From positions 85,803,043 to 85,867,042 of the forward strand of contig OY757904.1 in the NCBI GenBank assembly GCA_963585895.1: a stretch of DNA of 64,000 nt, written 5' to 3'. Below, one piece after another: positions 10,010-21,399 of this stretch. Origin of the DNA: Sepioteuthis lessoniana (taxonomy: Eukaryota; Mollusca; Cephalopoda; Myopsida; Loliginidae). Position 1 is the first letter of the stretch. The number at the start of each line of letters is the position of its first letter. Both the position numbers and the translations under genes were made by a program. The notes under the pieces are model-generated. The model was not told the DNA's origin and did not search any database. It worked only from the letters and a program-made list of their open reading frames with translations.

Positions 10010-10690
10010 TAATTTTTTTTTTCATTAAATACGTGTACGAGGTGTTAGTTGGGTTGTGTGAGTGGGTTGAAGTGTGAAAGAAGGTGTTTGCTTTCATGCC
10101 TACATTTTGAGAGGATTTCAGATTTTTATTTAGGAGGGTGTTTTGTAATGGATATGTGATGATGGCTAATTTTTCGTGGAGACAAAGAAGGCATTTTTTG
10201 GATGTTTTGTTGTAGGCAGGTACTTGTTTTATTATCTCCCAGGTGATTGTGGGAGAGATGTTTGTGTCTTTTAGTTGCCATATGTACGAGGATAAAGAGG
10301 TGTTGAATGCGTAGTTTCTATATTGAAAAGAAATATTATGGTTGTGGATTCTTTGTTTTATGGTGCCCTCCGTTGCACCGATGTAGTGTTTGACGGAATT
10401 GTTTGTTTTTCTGTGGCTTTATATATGGTGTTTGTATATAGGCATTTATTTGGTAGGGGGCATGTGCTTTTGACCCTACAGTTGATTTTTTTGTTGTGTT
10501 TTTTTATCATTTGTGCCATGTTGTTTGTGCAACTGTGGCTGATCTTGATGCTCTTTTTATTAAAGATTTTGGCTTGGGGGCTATTATTAGGGAAGTGTTT
10601 AGAGATTTGATTTAAGAAGTCTCTACCTATATTGGAAGATATACATTTATTATAAGGTGGGTTAAACCAGATAATGTTTCTACTATTCTA
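10010..10690 (-). mobile_element. Penelope-like element: RT C-terminus plus GIY-YIG domain
   Basis: Reading down the minus strand from about 10690, WFNPPYNKCISSNIG and KISHSCTNNM match the end of a Penelope-type RT. A cysteine cluster (CPLPNKCLY) follows. Then comes a GIY-YIG-type nuclease region (IGATEGT-like turn broken by a frame change near 10370, then IYNHNISFQYRNYAFN, YIWQLKDTNISPTITWEII), ending with a CLLCLHEKL motif near 10180. Penelope-like elements use RT plus GIY-YIG to copy into chromosomes. The N-terminal RT is absent and frames are broken. The plus-strand hydrophobic frame at 10323-10610 is its antisense shadow. Confidence 0.65.
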
Positions 10691-10841
10691 TTATTAGGGG
10701 GGGGTCAAACGTCCGTCCAGCCTTGTGCTATTGTTTTATATGGGAAAAACAAACACTTTTTTCCTTCTACACCTCATCTCAAACGCCTAATGCCTTTTTA
10801 CAAACTTATTCGCGCTCTCTCCTAGTTGCCTAAAAGCAACT

Positions 10842-12780
10842 ATGGAGGAGCCAAACACTCAGCAAAACGCCCAACAGGACAAATTCAATAGCCTGACCCC
10901 TCCTCATCAGAAAATTACCGGGAACCTCATCTGAGTCATCAACCCCGGCCAGCACCATTCCACCAGCTCAAAAAGTGCTGTGAATGCCAGTTTCCTGGTC
11001 GGCGCAAACCGACAAAAAGTCGCCGCAGGATTACAAAAATGACAGGGCTGAAAAATACGCCCAGTATTTCCAAAGAAATCGAATTTTGCCAATACCAGAA
11101 TTAGTAGAGGCAGTACAGCCAAAGTCTCTGTCCTTGATTGTTACAGACATAAGAACCAGGAGATTGGCTGGCCTTAAAAAAGAGTCATTTGAGGAACTTC
11201 TAAAAGCAGCAGGAATCCCAGCTAGATACTTCTGCAGATGCAGCTTTGCTACCTGGGATGCCCTGCTACCGTCACAAGAATTAGCAACAAAGCTGGCCGG
11301 GAACAGCAGTATCACCTCTAAATACTACAGACTACATCCAGAGTACATGGGTAAAAGACGAATAAAAGTCACCATGTGCAACGTACCCATTCAATTAAGC
11401 GGGGACGTGTTGGTGGTGTTCCTTAGTGACTTTGGGGATGTTGAGGATTTTTCAACAATTAAGTTATCAAGTGGCACGGCACACGGTGACTACTTTTTTA
11501 CCATGTGTCTCAACAGAGTGGGGTTTCAAGCAATACCTCACACACTCGATTATGAGAACCAAGTGATGTTGGTAGTGGTTGAGGGCAGGAAGCTGCAATG
11601 CTGGCATTGTAAGCAGCTGGGCCACTTTTCTAGATCCTGCCCTTAAAAAAACACTAATAATAACACAACAGTAATAGCATCTTCAGCATCAACAACAGCG
11701 ACAGCATCAACAACAGTAATAACAATAACAACGACAAACACAACGCCAACCTCAAAAGCTACTATTCCAGCTACTACTTCAGCAACAACAAATACACAAA
11801 GTACAGAAACTGGAGACCACCCCATCAACAAGGACAAGGAGGGGTGGACCCAGGTAACACGGGACAAGAAAAAGTCCCTAAAAAAGCCCCCAAATCACCT
11901 GGAAATCAATCCCCCGATAAAACGAGGAAAAATAAGAGTTCAGAGGAAAAAGAAAAAGAAAATTCCAATACAAAAACAGAGAAAAAAATAGAAGTTTCTA
12001 CTACGAAAACAGAGAAAACAAAAAAGAGAAAAACAAATGTACTAGAAGTATCACATGAGGAAATGGATACATCAACAAATTTGAAGAGGAGGGGAGACAG
12101 TGGAGATGCTATAACAGAAGGAGAGGAGAAGAAAAAATAGTGTAAAAACAAAAACATGCCACCAAAGACAATTCCACAACCACAACAAAAACAACAACCC
12201 CAGCGCCCTGCACAAATTGTACCAATACCACCCTCACATGCCACACCATCTCATTCCTCTGAAACCCTCCAAACTCTCCTCTACCCAACGCTGTCCCCCA
12301 CTCTCACCTCTCTCATCCCCCAAACTGTTCTCCAGGTCTCTTTCTGAGACAAGACACCATCAACCCACAGAAATCCCCAAAACACCGCAAAGAGCCACGT
12401 CGGTCTCGAAGGAAGACCGACAAGCACTGAACGCAATTTATTTTTGCACTGACATTGATCAACTGAACATCGACCATCAAATTAAAAAATCACTTATGCC
12501 ATTAAGGTCACTAAAATATGTAAACAATAAAATGATATCAAATCTGTATTTGTTTAGGGGTGCACCCATGGTGACCACCTTTGTTTGTCTAGTTAGGAAC
12601 CGAACTAAAGAGCTTTGGCAATTTATTGAGGGGGCTAGTCGGGCAGACATGAGGCTGGCGGAAATGGAGCACCCCTCGCTGAAAAAAATGTTAACACACT
12701 GTGCGGGCAGGGTCCCGATCTACGTTCATCCGAGCTTCTATAGGTCCCTAGATGTCAGAGGAATTTCCAGGGACCGCTGA
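10842..12780 (+). pseudogene. LINE ORF1, CCHC nucleic-acid-binding protein
   Basis: The start ATG at 10842 opens MEEPNTQQNAQQ, broken by a stop near 10934. The frame is then open from 10984 to a stop at 11644. This stretch holds an N-terminal helical region, an RRM-like segment (VTMCNVPIQLSGDVLVV) and one CCHC knuckle (CWHCKQLGHFSRSC, 11601-11640). It continues as a Thr/Lys-rich linker to a C-terminal region (MVTTFVCLVRNRTKELWQF; VPIYVHPSFYR) ending at 12778. The protein would coat LINE RNA. Several in-frame stops and at least one frame change in the basic linker (about 11950-12200) disable it. Confidence 0.7.
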
Positions 12781-12884
12781 GTTACTACTGAACTCGGAAT
12801 TGGGTCCCTGTGTCAAGCCGTCGGCATCCTCACCCTGGTGGATTTCCGGACCGTAGTCGACACTGAATAAGGTAAGTGGGTCTG

Positions 12885-15879
12885 ATGACTTTAAACCTTG
12901 CCACTTTGAATGTGAGGGAACTGAGGGATTTAAGCAAGTGTGTGTGCTTGCTTGCTGAACTCAAGAAACTGAGATGGAACTTGCTGCAGTGCATGAGACT
13001 CACTTCATTTGCACTGCGGACTGTCGGGTACTGGAGAACGACTTTAACATTTTCTCAGCATACGGCAGCCACACCAGCGTTGGGGTCTCTTTGCTAGTTG
13101 GACGCAGCCTTGATGCTGATGTTAACGTTGTTTTTGCAGGTGACGGGGCTGACTGGTTGTGGCCGATGTTGCCGTTAAAAGTTTCGAGTTCCGGCTGGTT
13201 GTGGTTTATGCGCCCAATATCGCTGCGGAGAGGGCTTCCTTTTTTTGTCGGTTGGCGCCGTTCCCGGATGATTTGAAGCGGCTAGTCTTAATGTTTGATC
13301 CCAAGATAGATAGGATCCCAAGATAGATAGGATCGGGCGGGGAATGAGTGGGTTGGGAAGGTGTGAAAGCAGCCTTGTTGGCCTTGTGGCTCGCCACGAC
13401 TTGGTTGACAGATTTAGTCTGGATCATCCTGGGAAGGAGATGTGGACGTGGCTAGATAGCTCACCTTCTGCCAAAGTAGGTTTTTACTTGGACATAGTGT
13501 TAGTTAGAAGAGCTGATAGTGATTTCGTTAGTTGTCCCATGTTCCACTTGATAGCATGGACTGATCATAAACTTGTTAAGGTCTGCCTGCAGTTGGCTAA
13601 TAAGCCTAGTCTGGACGGCTACTGGAAGTTTAATACCTCCTTACAGGAGATACGGGACTTCCGGGACTGGCTAGAATCTTTAAGTAAGCGGGCGTTAGTG
13701 GGGGTGGTTTCCGGAAATAGGTGGTGGGTTTCTCTTAAACATAGGATTAGAGATTTCACCACCAAGCACGGTTGACTGCTCAACCTAGATAAGACCAGGG
13801 AGGCGAAATCTATAGAAGATAGACTTTCTCGGGCGATGGCTGAGGGGGACTCCCTAACTGTAGAACTAGCTAGGAGGGACCTTGAGTGTGAGACTAGCGA
13901 GCACTACAAGGGTTTCGTTGTTAGAGCTAGGTTAAAAAGAGTTCTCAATGAAGCTGTAAAATCTAACGCGTCTGCGCGTGAGGAAGAATTGCTAAGATTT
14001 CCGATCTGTATATCGATCCTGTCAAGTCTCTAAATGGGTGCGTGCTGCGAATGAATTGCGAGATATGTGATGCCTTTCGGGCGCACTTTTGTGATCGCTT
14101 TGCCCGCTCTCCTGATCTACCGCTTCAGGAGCTTTGCAGCTATCTTGCCAACTTCCCCCGCCTTGGGGCAGCCGAAGCGGTTAGCTGCGAGGGTGTGATT
14201 ACTGAATGCGAAGTCTGTGATGTGTTGAAGTAAGTTGGCCTCAACAAGTCGCCAGGACTAGATGGTTTACCCTATGAAGTGTATTTGAGGCTGCTGCACA
14301 TGTTTGTGCCTATTCTGATGGATATGTTCAACCATTGGCTCGCCCCGGGAGCCATCCCTGGTAGTGTTACCAAGGGCGTGATCACAGGCATGTTTGGGAG
14401 GGATTAGATGACTACAGGCCCATAACTCTGCTTAAGATTTTGGCCAGGGTCTTAGCGAATCGTTTACAGGTTGTCATTAGCGATCTGATTGGCCCTGAGC
14501 AGACATTCGCTGTGAAGGGAAGATCGATGCAAGACAATCTGCGAGGTCGTAGAGGGGATAAAGACGGCACGGAAGCCGCGCTAATCAGTTTAGATCAGTC
14601 CAAAGCCTTCGATAGGGTTGACCATCAGTTTTTGTCGACTGTTTTGGAGACTGCCGAATTCCAACCGGAGTTCCACTGATAGATTAGCATTATGTATCAC
14701 AACCCTCAGGCAGTGGTGCAGGTGAACGGAAGACATTCGGGGCGTTTGCAATTGAGTTCGGTCCGGCAGGGCTGCCCCCTGTCTCCACTTCTCTATGTCC
14801 TCGCTTTGGAGCCCCTGCTTCGTAGGCTTAGGGATGAGGGGGCAAATTCGGCCTTGCGTGGTGTCCTTTTTGCTGGCCCTCTTATGGCAAGGGTGTCCGC
14901 GTTCGCTGATGATATCACAGTCTTCATATCCCGCCGCCAGGATATAGAGGGACTGTGAAGAAGGTGGTTGGCAAGTACGAGTGGATTGCAGGAGCCAAGG
15001 TCAACTTTGACAAAAGTGAAGCAATACCCTTCCAGAGCCCTTCCGCTTGAGTGACGGACTCGTCTGCATCCTCAGGATGTTGTAAGGGCCCGACCTCCAA
15101 CTGAAGCGAAATTGGGCGGAAGTATTAGTTAAGGTGAATGGGAACCTGGCTTTCAAGATGCGCAGGATACGTCTTTCCCTTGATCCTTTACCAATTGGCT
15201 GTACTTCCTCTGCCTAAGGCACATCGGCTGGCACTTCAACAATCCCTTTCTTGATTGCTTTGGGGAGGCCGAAGGGCGATGGTCCATAGACAGGTATGCA
15301 TCCAACATACACACGATGGGGGTGTGGGTATGCCTGATCTGGAGAGCCACTGGCTTGCTGAAAGACTTGCATATTTGGGCCGATCCTTTACAGGGGACAC
15401 GGTGTGGAGACAAAAGGTGAATCGGACTTTTCCTCGCCTCAAGTCTGACCCAAAGGCTGAAGGTCTATGTAAGCTGATGGGTGAAACAGCGTTTGTTCAT
15501 GAGAGCCGATCGGCCCTTCATAACTTTCCTTTCTCGGCCTCGAAAAGAGCTATACTGGGAGCTAGTGGGGGGTTCTGCTTTGGACTCTCTTAGTGAGTGG
15601 CACGGTTGGATGGCGGAGGATATTCGCTCTCACTGGAATTGGGCACGAATGGTGATTTGGATGACGCGAAAGAAGGGATTGTATGACGATGCAAACTTTT
15701 CTTATTGTGATCTGGTTTTGTATTTTAGGCATCAGCTTAGGGTCAAAATCAGATGCGATTGAAAACGCTTGGATCGCATAACATTTGACAAAAAGTGGGT
15801 GAATGCAGCGAGTCTGGTTGTACGAAAGGAGGCAATATGGAAGTCATCCTTCCCTCCTCTTCCTGCCCATGGCGTCTGA
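12885..15879 (+). pseudogene. LINE ORF2, APE endonuclease and reverse transcriptase
   Basis: The ATG at 12885 starts TLNLATLNVRELRD. Endonuclease motif HETHF is at about 12990 (usually QETHF). Linker YKGFVVRARLK is near 13905. RT motifs are LNKSPGLDGLPYEVY (about 14240), YRPITLL (14415), ISLDQSKAFDRVDH (about 14583), VRQGCPLSPLLYVL (14760) and FADD (14902-14913). The C-terminal segment includes ESHWLAERLAYLGRS (about 15340) and ends AHGV with TGA at 15877-15879. Breaks include an endonuclease frameshift near 12970, a scrambled region 13250-13345, a stop at 13774 and loss of the zinc-knuckle region. Target-primed reverse transcription was its role. Confidence 0.75.
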
Positions 15880-16365
15880 GGTACGGTCCTTCGGGACCCC
15901 ATCCCTGGTAAGTAGGCAAAAGTTTTTTCCCGCCTTGAAACCCAGTTAGCAGGATGTTGTGTGTTATTATACCCATCATCTAGTTGTTGATCTTCCCCAT
16001 CCCTATTGTTTTTGTACCTCAAGCCTTACTCCAGCCCGCTTTTGTTGAAGATCTTTGAACTTCATGTGTATAAATATATTATCTGCTATTAACTGCCCAT
16101 ACCACACCCAACCCTGTCTTTTATTTTGCCCCATTAGATTAGGAACCCTCTCCCACTTAAAGTAGGTCCGGCTTGTTTTCAGTGTTTTCGGGCAACGGAA
16201 AACAGTCAGCCTCCATTTTGTAGATGAGAGAATGGGAGGGTAACCAAACGGGGGACTTTTCCTTGTTTAAGTTTTTGTATTTCGGGGTTTTTCTCTCATC
16301 CCCATCATATAACATCTTTTGTAAATAAATCATCAATTGTAAATAAAATCATACATTATATTCGA

Positions 16366-16794
16366 GGTTTTAAGTAGGTCTTTTTATGGAGCAAGTGTGG
16401 TATTTTGGTGCTTGCAGCGCATATGGTGTATGATTGTCTATATATTGTACTGTTGAATGGGTCAGCAAATGTGGCTAGCTAGGTTCCCTTAGTATATATA
16501 GAAACAGCATGACTGCTCCCTTCCCCTCTCCCTTCCTTATTGTAAAAATAAGGGAATAAAGCCAACTTTTTCTTATTATACAAATTTTCCTCTACGTTTT
16601 TGTATTTTGCATTTTAAACATCCATCGTTGACTTAAAATCGCTAATATCACCTCTCATGGTCCTGATGATGGTTCAGTAGAACCAAAACGCTATAGTGTC
16701 AACCTCAATAAATCTGTCCTTCCACTTGGATCATTGTTATCAATTTTTCTACATATTGTCGGATTACAATCCTTTATTTACTTTTCATATATAT
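16366..16794 (+). repeat. AT-rich repeat with GUC-type hammerhead-like fold
   Basis: Noncoding. The hammerhead-like segment lies at 16659-16704: CTGATGA 16663-16669, stem II TGGTTC/GAACCA with an AGTA loop, AAA where GAA is expected, a 4-bp stem III (ACGC/GTGT) and a GTC cleavage triplet ending at 16700. Stem I has a C-A mismatch next to the core. It lies about 0.8 kb upstream of a Penelope RT fragment on the same strand. Confidence 0.5.
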
Positions 16795-17215
16795 ATATAT
16801 TAGCACAGTTGCCTGTGGCTTATAGAATATGCTGACTGCATCTTTGCAGATGGCTAAGATCCTCTAACAAGTGTCTTATATATGACACTAAGCCATCTTT
16901 ACACAAACTTTGTGGAATGTGGTGTACCCCTTCATTACAATGACACCCGGGTCCTCTCTGTCCAAGAGTGGTTCCATCAATAGGTCAAATAGAACTTTTT
17001 AATTATCTAACTGTGTGCAAAATAATGATTGATGCTAAATTGTTTGTTATATTGCAATACATGCAACCATTTAACTGCTTGCAAAGAAATGGGCTTTGGT
17101 TTGTTTAAAATGCTTACTTCAAACTGTTCATATATATTCAAATTATATATATATGAGCCAGATTTGGCATTAAATATCCTACATGGATTAATATGACATA
17201 AAACCCAGTCAACCA
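16795..17215 (+). repeat. SINE-like repeat family B, copy 2
   Basis: Has the 5' head (TATAGAATATGCTGACTGCA, then GTGTCTTATATATGACACTA), the body (TTGTGGAATGTGGTGTACCC; AATAGGTCAAATAGAACT) and the 3' tail at 17160-17212 (TTTGGCATTAAATATCC; ATGACATAAAACCCAGTCAA). It is more diverged than the copies to its right. Confidence 0.7.
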
Positions 17216-17469
17216 GCATTCAGTTATATGTATGTGTATGAATATATATTTGTATGAAATTGTGTAGAGATAAAAAAAAAACGCAAGGTCTTCAGAGGAT
17301 GATTTCATTCGTAGAAATATTTGTAGAAGAATGTGATGAGGTCTAGTTGTGCCAAGTTGGAGAAGATGAAAACCCAAGGTATGAAAGCCCAGGTTATTTA
17401 TGCACCTGTGGAAGTCATTGTTTACATAAGTAAGTGCCATCTAACTACCTCTTAGGAATCAGTGATGAA
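17216..17469. other. unassigned gap
   Basis: AT-rich. A poly(A) run near 17270-17281 may be the tail of a small retroposed piece. Nothing else is recognised. Confidence 0.3.
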
Positions 17470-17705
17470 CAATAGTCTCAACTTTGCCATGTCCATTAAG
17501 TGGATCCCCATTGATAGCTCCAATAGAGGAGGCAGTCTTGATAATTCCTAAGGCCCAAGAAGATGAGCTTAGATGGAAAGTAAGACAAATACTGGAGAGA
17601 GCAAACCCTCCAAAGCTGAACATCTCAAGGGAAGAAAGACTGGCCCCTCAAATATCCTTACTGAGTGATGAGAATATTATAATCCTACCAGCAGACAATG
17701 GCCCA
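17470..17705 (+). mobile_element. Penelope-like RT fragment (N-terminal side)
   Basis: Codes for a segment ending ELRWKVRQILERANPP, ISREERLAPQISL and DENIIILPADNGP, which matches the conserved 'ILPADKG' motif just before the Penelope RT palm. A frame change near 17500 separates it from upstream residues (LNFAMSIKWIP). It stops abruptly at 17705, where a family B repeat begins, so the palm is missing. Confidence 0.65.
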
Positions 17706-18020
17706 GTAAGCTGGGGCTGTAGAATACACCAACTGCATCTCTGAAGAGAGGTAAGATACCCCCAACAAGTATCTTGGATATGACACTAAACAATCTGATA
17801 GTGATGTTCGAGTAATGCCGGAGCTTTGGGGAATGCAGAGTGCCCCTTTATTGGCATTGCTCCAAAATCCACTCCGGCCCAGAATAGTAGTACCTAATTG
17901 GGTTCTATCTATGGGTCAAATCGAACTAAACTGTATAGTTTTAGATGGGACTGTTTTGACATTTAAACTATGTACTTATGCTAAACTGAATTGTTTAAAA
18001 TAGAACTGTTTTGACATTTA
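17706..18020 (+). repeat. SINE-like repeat family B, copy 3 (no tail)
   Basis: Head GGGGCTGTAGAATACACCAA, then TCTTGGATATGACACTAAAC and GCCGGAGCTTTGGGGAATGC. It runs to the ACTGTTTTGACATTTAAA unit and stops without the conserved 3' tail. Copy 4 begins immediately in the same orientation. Confidence 0.75.
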
Positions 18021-18625
18021 AATCTGTGAATTGCTCTGTCAAATGGGACTGTAGAATACATTGACTGCTTTTCTGCTGAGATGTAAGACCCTCTCACTGA
18101 GTGTCCTGGATATGACACTAAACAATCTGATGGCGAGGTTCCAGTAATGCTGGAGCTTTGGAGAATGTGGAGTACTCTTTCATTGCCATCACTCTCAGGT
18201 CCACACTGATTCGAAGGTCCTATCTTTGGGTCAAATAAAACTAAACTGTATACTTATACTAAACTGGATTGCTTGAAATAAGACTGTTTTGAAATTTAAA
18301 TTGCATACTAATGCTAAACTGAATTGTTTGAAATAGAACTGTTTTTGTATGCTAAACTAAATTGTTTGAAATAGAACTGTTTTACCATTTAACTGTGTGT
18401 AAACAAAAAACTATACTTTTACTAAACTGAGATTGTTTGAAAAAGAACTGTTTGACTAAACTGAATAGCTTGAAACAGAAATGTTTTTTGACTGTTAAAC
18501 TGTGTACTTATGCTAAATTGAATTGTTTGAAATAGAACTATTTATTTGTATAAAAATGGATTTGGCATTGAATAACCTAAGAAAATTGATATGGCATAAA
18601 ACCTAAACAAACAAACAAACAAATG
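18021..18625 (+). repeat. SINE-like repeat family B, copy 4 (longest)
   Basis: Head AAATGGGACTGTAGAATACA and body as in the other copies. Five or so tandem degenerate units follow (TATGCTAAACTGAATTGTTT type), then the tail TTTGGCATTGAATAACC at about 18561 and ATGGCATAAAACC. It ends in an (AAAC)n run. Together with copy 3 it forms a head-to-tail dimer. Confidence 0.75.
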
Positions 18626-19069
18626 ATATGATACAAACAAAATTTATGTAGAGCATACATTTTCAGTTAAAAAAAAGTCCCTTTTTTGGGTCATGTCTCT
18701 TCAGAGAAACGCAGTGACAAGTAGTACTCATTCCTCACAATTGCTTGCTGTCATGGTGTTTCTATGAAAAGACTGTACTAAAAAAAGGGTTGTTTTTAGA
18801 ACTCACAATTTATGTTCTACTTAAAGTTATTCTAGAATATATATATAAAGACAAATGCAAACTGTTGATTTAGAAATTAAAAAATAAACTTAAAAATATT
18901 TAAAATCACAGTTGTTACAACCCCTTTAGCATAATTGTCAGTTTTGTGATATGAAAATTGATTGTCAGATACTTTTGTTTCTTGATTGATTTTCATATTG
19001 TGAAATATGTCATCCTATCCTAGATAGTAGAAAGAAGAATATAAGTTGTATTCATTTTTTACATTGCAG

Positions 19070-19071
<2 letters not shown>
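18626..19071. other. unassigned AT-rich gap
   Basis: No open frames of note and no repeat that I recognise. Confidence 0.3.
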
Positions 19072-19107
<36 letters not shown>

Positions 19108-19957
19108 CCAGGATCATTAATTTAAGTTTCCAGACTTTTTTCGTATGGGCACTTTTATTGATAGTACACACATGAAACTCTAGTCCCCTTCAAAGTAATC
19201 TCCTCTGGCTGCAATGTACTTGTTGTACCATTCCAACAACTTCTGGAAGGACCCATGGAAGTCCTCTTGTGTGAGTGTGTCAATGACCTTCGTCACAGCC
19301 TCTTTCATCTCTTCAGTTGTCTCATAACGACAGCCTCTGAGCTTAGGGAATAACCAAAAGTCACAGGGAGCAAGGTCTGGAGGTTGAGGAACTGTCTTGA
19401 TGCCCATCTTGGTCAAATAGTCTGTGACAAGGATGGACTTGTGGACTAGCGCATTGTCCCGGTGGAAATGCCACTCACCCAATTTGAAGAGTGCTGGCCT
19501 CTTCTGACAAAATCTCTTCCTGAACTCCCTTAAAACCTCAACATAGTAACTCTAACCCTAACCCTAAACCTTTGGCCAATTAACTCTGGTGTATTGAGTT
19601 CCTTACTCCTCCCACACCTCTCATCATCCCTTACAGACTCCCTGCATTTCTTGAATCTCTTATGCCATTCAAAAACTGGTGCTTGATTCATGCAAGATGC
19701 TCCAAAAGCAGTCTGAAGAATTCCATACGTTTCTGTGGCATTTCTTCCAAGTTTGAAACTGAATTTTATTGCATATCATTTTATTGCATTTATTGCATAT
19801 AAAGTGTCATTCACGTCCAGATTGCATTTTTGAAATTCACCAGCTTCGACAATCAGGCTTTAGTAGGGCATATTCCAATTCCAAGAGTCTACGACAATTT
19901 TAAAGGCCCATACAAAAAAAGTCTGGAAACCTATTAAATGCATCATTAAATTAAATA
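19108..19957 (-). mobile_element. mariner, internally deleted, copy 1
   Basis: The left end follows TA at 19106-19107 with TIR sequence AGTTTCCAGACTTTTTTCGT. The right end near 19925-19957 is the diverged complement. On the minus strand, fragments of a mariner transposase remain: an N-terminal helix-turn-helix part (19780-19600) joined to the catalytic end (HFHRDNALVHKS, then [15 protein letters not shown], 19482-19180). The first catalytic Asp region is missing, and 'YSP' before DLAPCDF is lost. There are multiple stops. It needs a transposase supplied from elsewhere. Confidence 0.85.
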
Positions 19958-20008
19958 TAATAATTAGATTATATAGACAAAATGTTTAAATGAAAGATTG
20001 CTCCCTTA

Positions 20009-20009
20009 C

Positions 20010-20055
<46 letters not shown>

Positions 20056-20119
20056 CACACACACACACAAACATATATATAAATATATATATACATGGTG
20101 CATTCAATAAGTTTCCAGA

Positions 20120-20159
<40 letters not shown>
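20009..20159. repeat. (CA)n and (TA)n microsatellites with a stray mariner end
   Basis: CA repeats at 20009-20043 and TA repeats at 20044-20055, 20074-20092 and 20122-20159. Between them, 20094-20121 reads GGTGCATTCAATAAGTTTCC, which is a mariner terminal repeat with no element attached. A 106-codon frame through this block is an artefact. Confidence 0.8.
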
Positions 20160-20160
<1 letters not shown>

Positions 20161-20163
20161 TTT

Positions 20164-20249
20164 TCAGGAAACTTGAAAGGATCTTAATTAAATTATATAA
20201 ACAAAATGTGTCTTTATTATCTAATCAAACATGCTTAAAAATATATGTG
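20164..20249 (+). repeat. second copy of the 4481-4564 repeat
   Basis: Closely matches 4481-4564 (TCAGGAAACTTGAAAGGATC, then CAAAATGTGTCTTTATTATC). Both copies are bordered by TA or TG microsatellites. Confidence 0.8.
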
Positions 20250-20329
20250 TGTGTGTGTTTATGGACATATATTTATATCTATGCATGCATACATATGTAT
20301 GCATTTAACCTCCCATAGTGCTGAAATGT

Positions 20330-20630
20330 AACACAAGGTCATTTTAATGGGTTGGGGGACATCGTTAAGGAAGCTAGCCTAGGTGACGTTATTTATCCTA
20401 CGCCCCACCAGCGTACGAATGTGGCACAAGGCCGTTTTTAAGGTGGGTCCTGTCGCAGTGCTGAAGCCCAACGCGACAGGCAGTTCCAAAAATGCCTCGG
20501 ACCCCGTCGGCATTCCCCTTTTCGGGGCGCCTCAGGCGCCAGGCAATAAACCCAACCCCTCTGAAGAGGGTTTAAGCCTGGGTGACAGTGTCAAGACTAT
20601 CTCAGCACTGTAACTCTCTAACCCAAAATA
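20330..20630 (+). other. GC-rich island, origin unknown
   Basis: A segment of clearly higher GC than its surroundings. It includes a 76-codon open frame (20383-20613) and a short inverted motif (GGGGCGCCTCAGGCGCC). The protein is not recognised. The sharp compositional edges suggest an inserted repeat, perhaps the noncoding part of a LINE, rather than a host exon. Confidence 0.35.
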
Positions 20631-21399
20631 AAATTGCATAAATATATACAAGTAGTGTTCTTATTTTGGGACTGCTAAATATTCATATTTTTGGCTACAG
20701 ATTTTCAATGTTGTAGAGTTTATTAATGAAGAATGATTTACAATATCCATTTTAATTGTATGATGTTCTAAATCCTGGTGTCTTTCATTTAGAAGATAAT
20801 CAACTTTTTATAAAAATTTGTTCGTGGTGTACTTATGGATTATATTTGTACCTTTTTCATTTGTTTCTTCTTAATGTGTTTTTCTGTTTAACAAAGGCAA
20901 AAGTTAGAAGATTAAAAGTCAATATGCACACACTATCAAATTTTTGTATATAAAAGCATTACATCTAATGCAGTTTCCTTCATACACACATTAGAAAGTG
21001 AAGTTTTTACTTGTGGTAAGAATAATACTGTTGACTGTTATCTTTCCAGATTCTCTTATCTATTTTTAACTATGTCAAGTGATTGATACTTTGAGAACAA
21101 GCATTCAGTTTGTTTATTGGACTGTCAATGAAAGGAAGGTATTTTTAAAAAATTGTAATTTAAAAAACTTTTTTTGCTTATTTTGTTTTTCCTTTTTTTT
21201 CTTCTTTTTCTTTATTTCTGAAAAAGCTTCATAGCTGCTCATTAAGAGGAGCTTTAAAGATTGTATCTAAGTACTGATCATTAAATGACCTTTATTATTT
21301 TCAACCTTGATATTAATGTTTTTATATTTTATGGTCATTAAATTATATGCTGTGTGAGACTTTTTTTTAAAACAGTTTCCACTTTCGTCTTATAGTTGA

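Larger units (their letters stand above)
10820..16365 (+). mobile_element. Tx1/L1-like LINE, copy A, near full length but broken
   Basis: The most complete of three related copies. It carries ORF1 (10842-12780), ORF2 (12885-15879) and a 3' UTR of about 480 bp ending in TGTAAATAAA-type repeats near 16320-16355. The family resembles Tx1-type non-LTR retrotransposons: APE endonuclease plus RT, with a separate CCHC-bearing ORF1. Several stops and frameshifts, plus a loss between about 14960 and 15250, make it inactive. Copies B and C are minus-strand fragments of the same family. Confidence 0.8.

Noticed and set aside
10323-10610. 95-codon hydrophobic open frame on plus
   Set aside because: It is antisense to the Penelope RT/GIY-YIG coding sequence, whose conserved motifs fix the minus strand as the real one.
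19547-19567. CTAACCCTAACCCTAA telomere-like run
   Set aside because: It is part of the mariner sequence at the shared internal joint (also in the other two copies with fewer units), not a telomere remnant.
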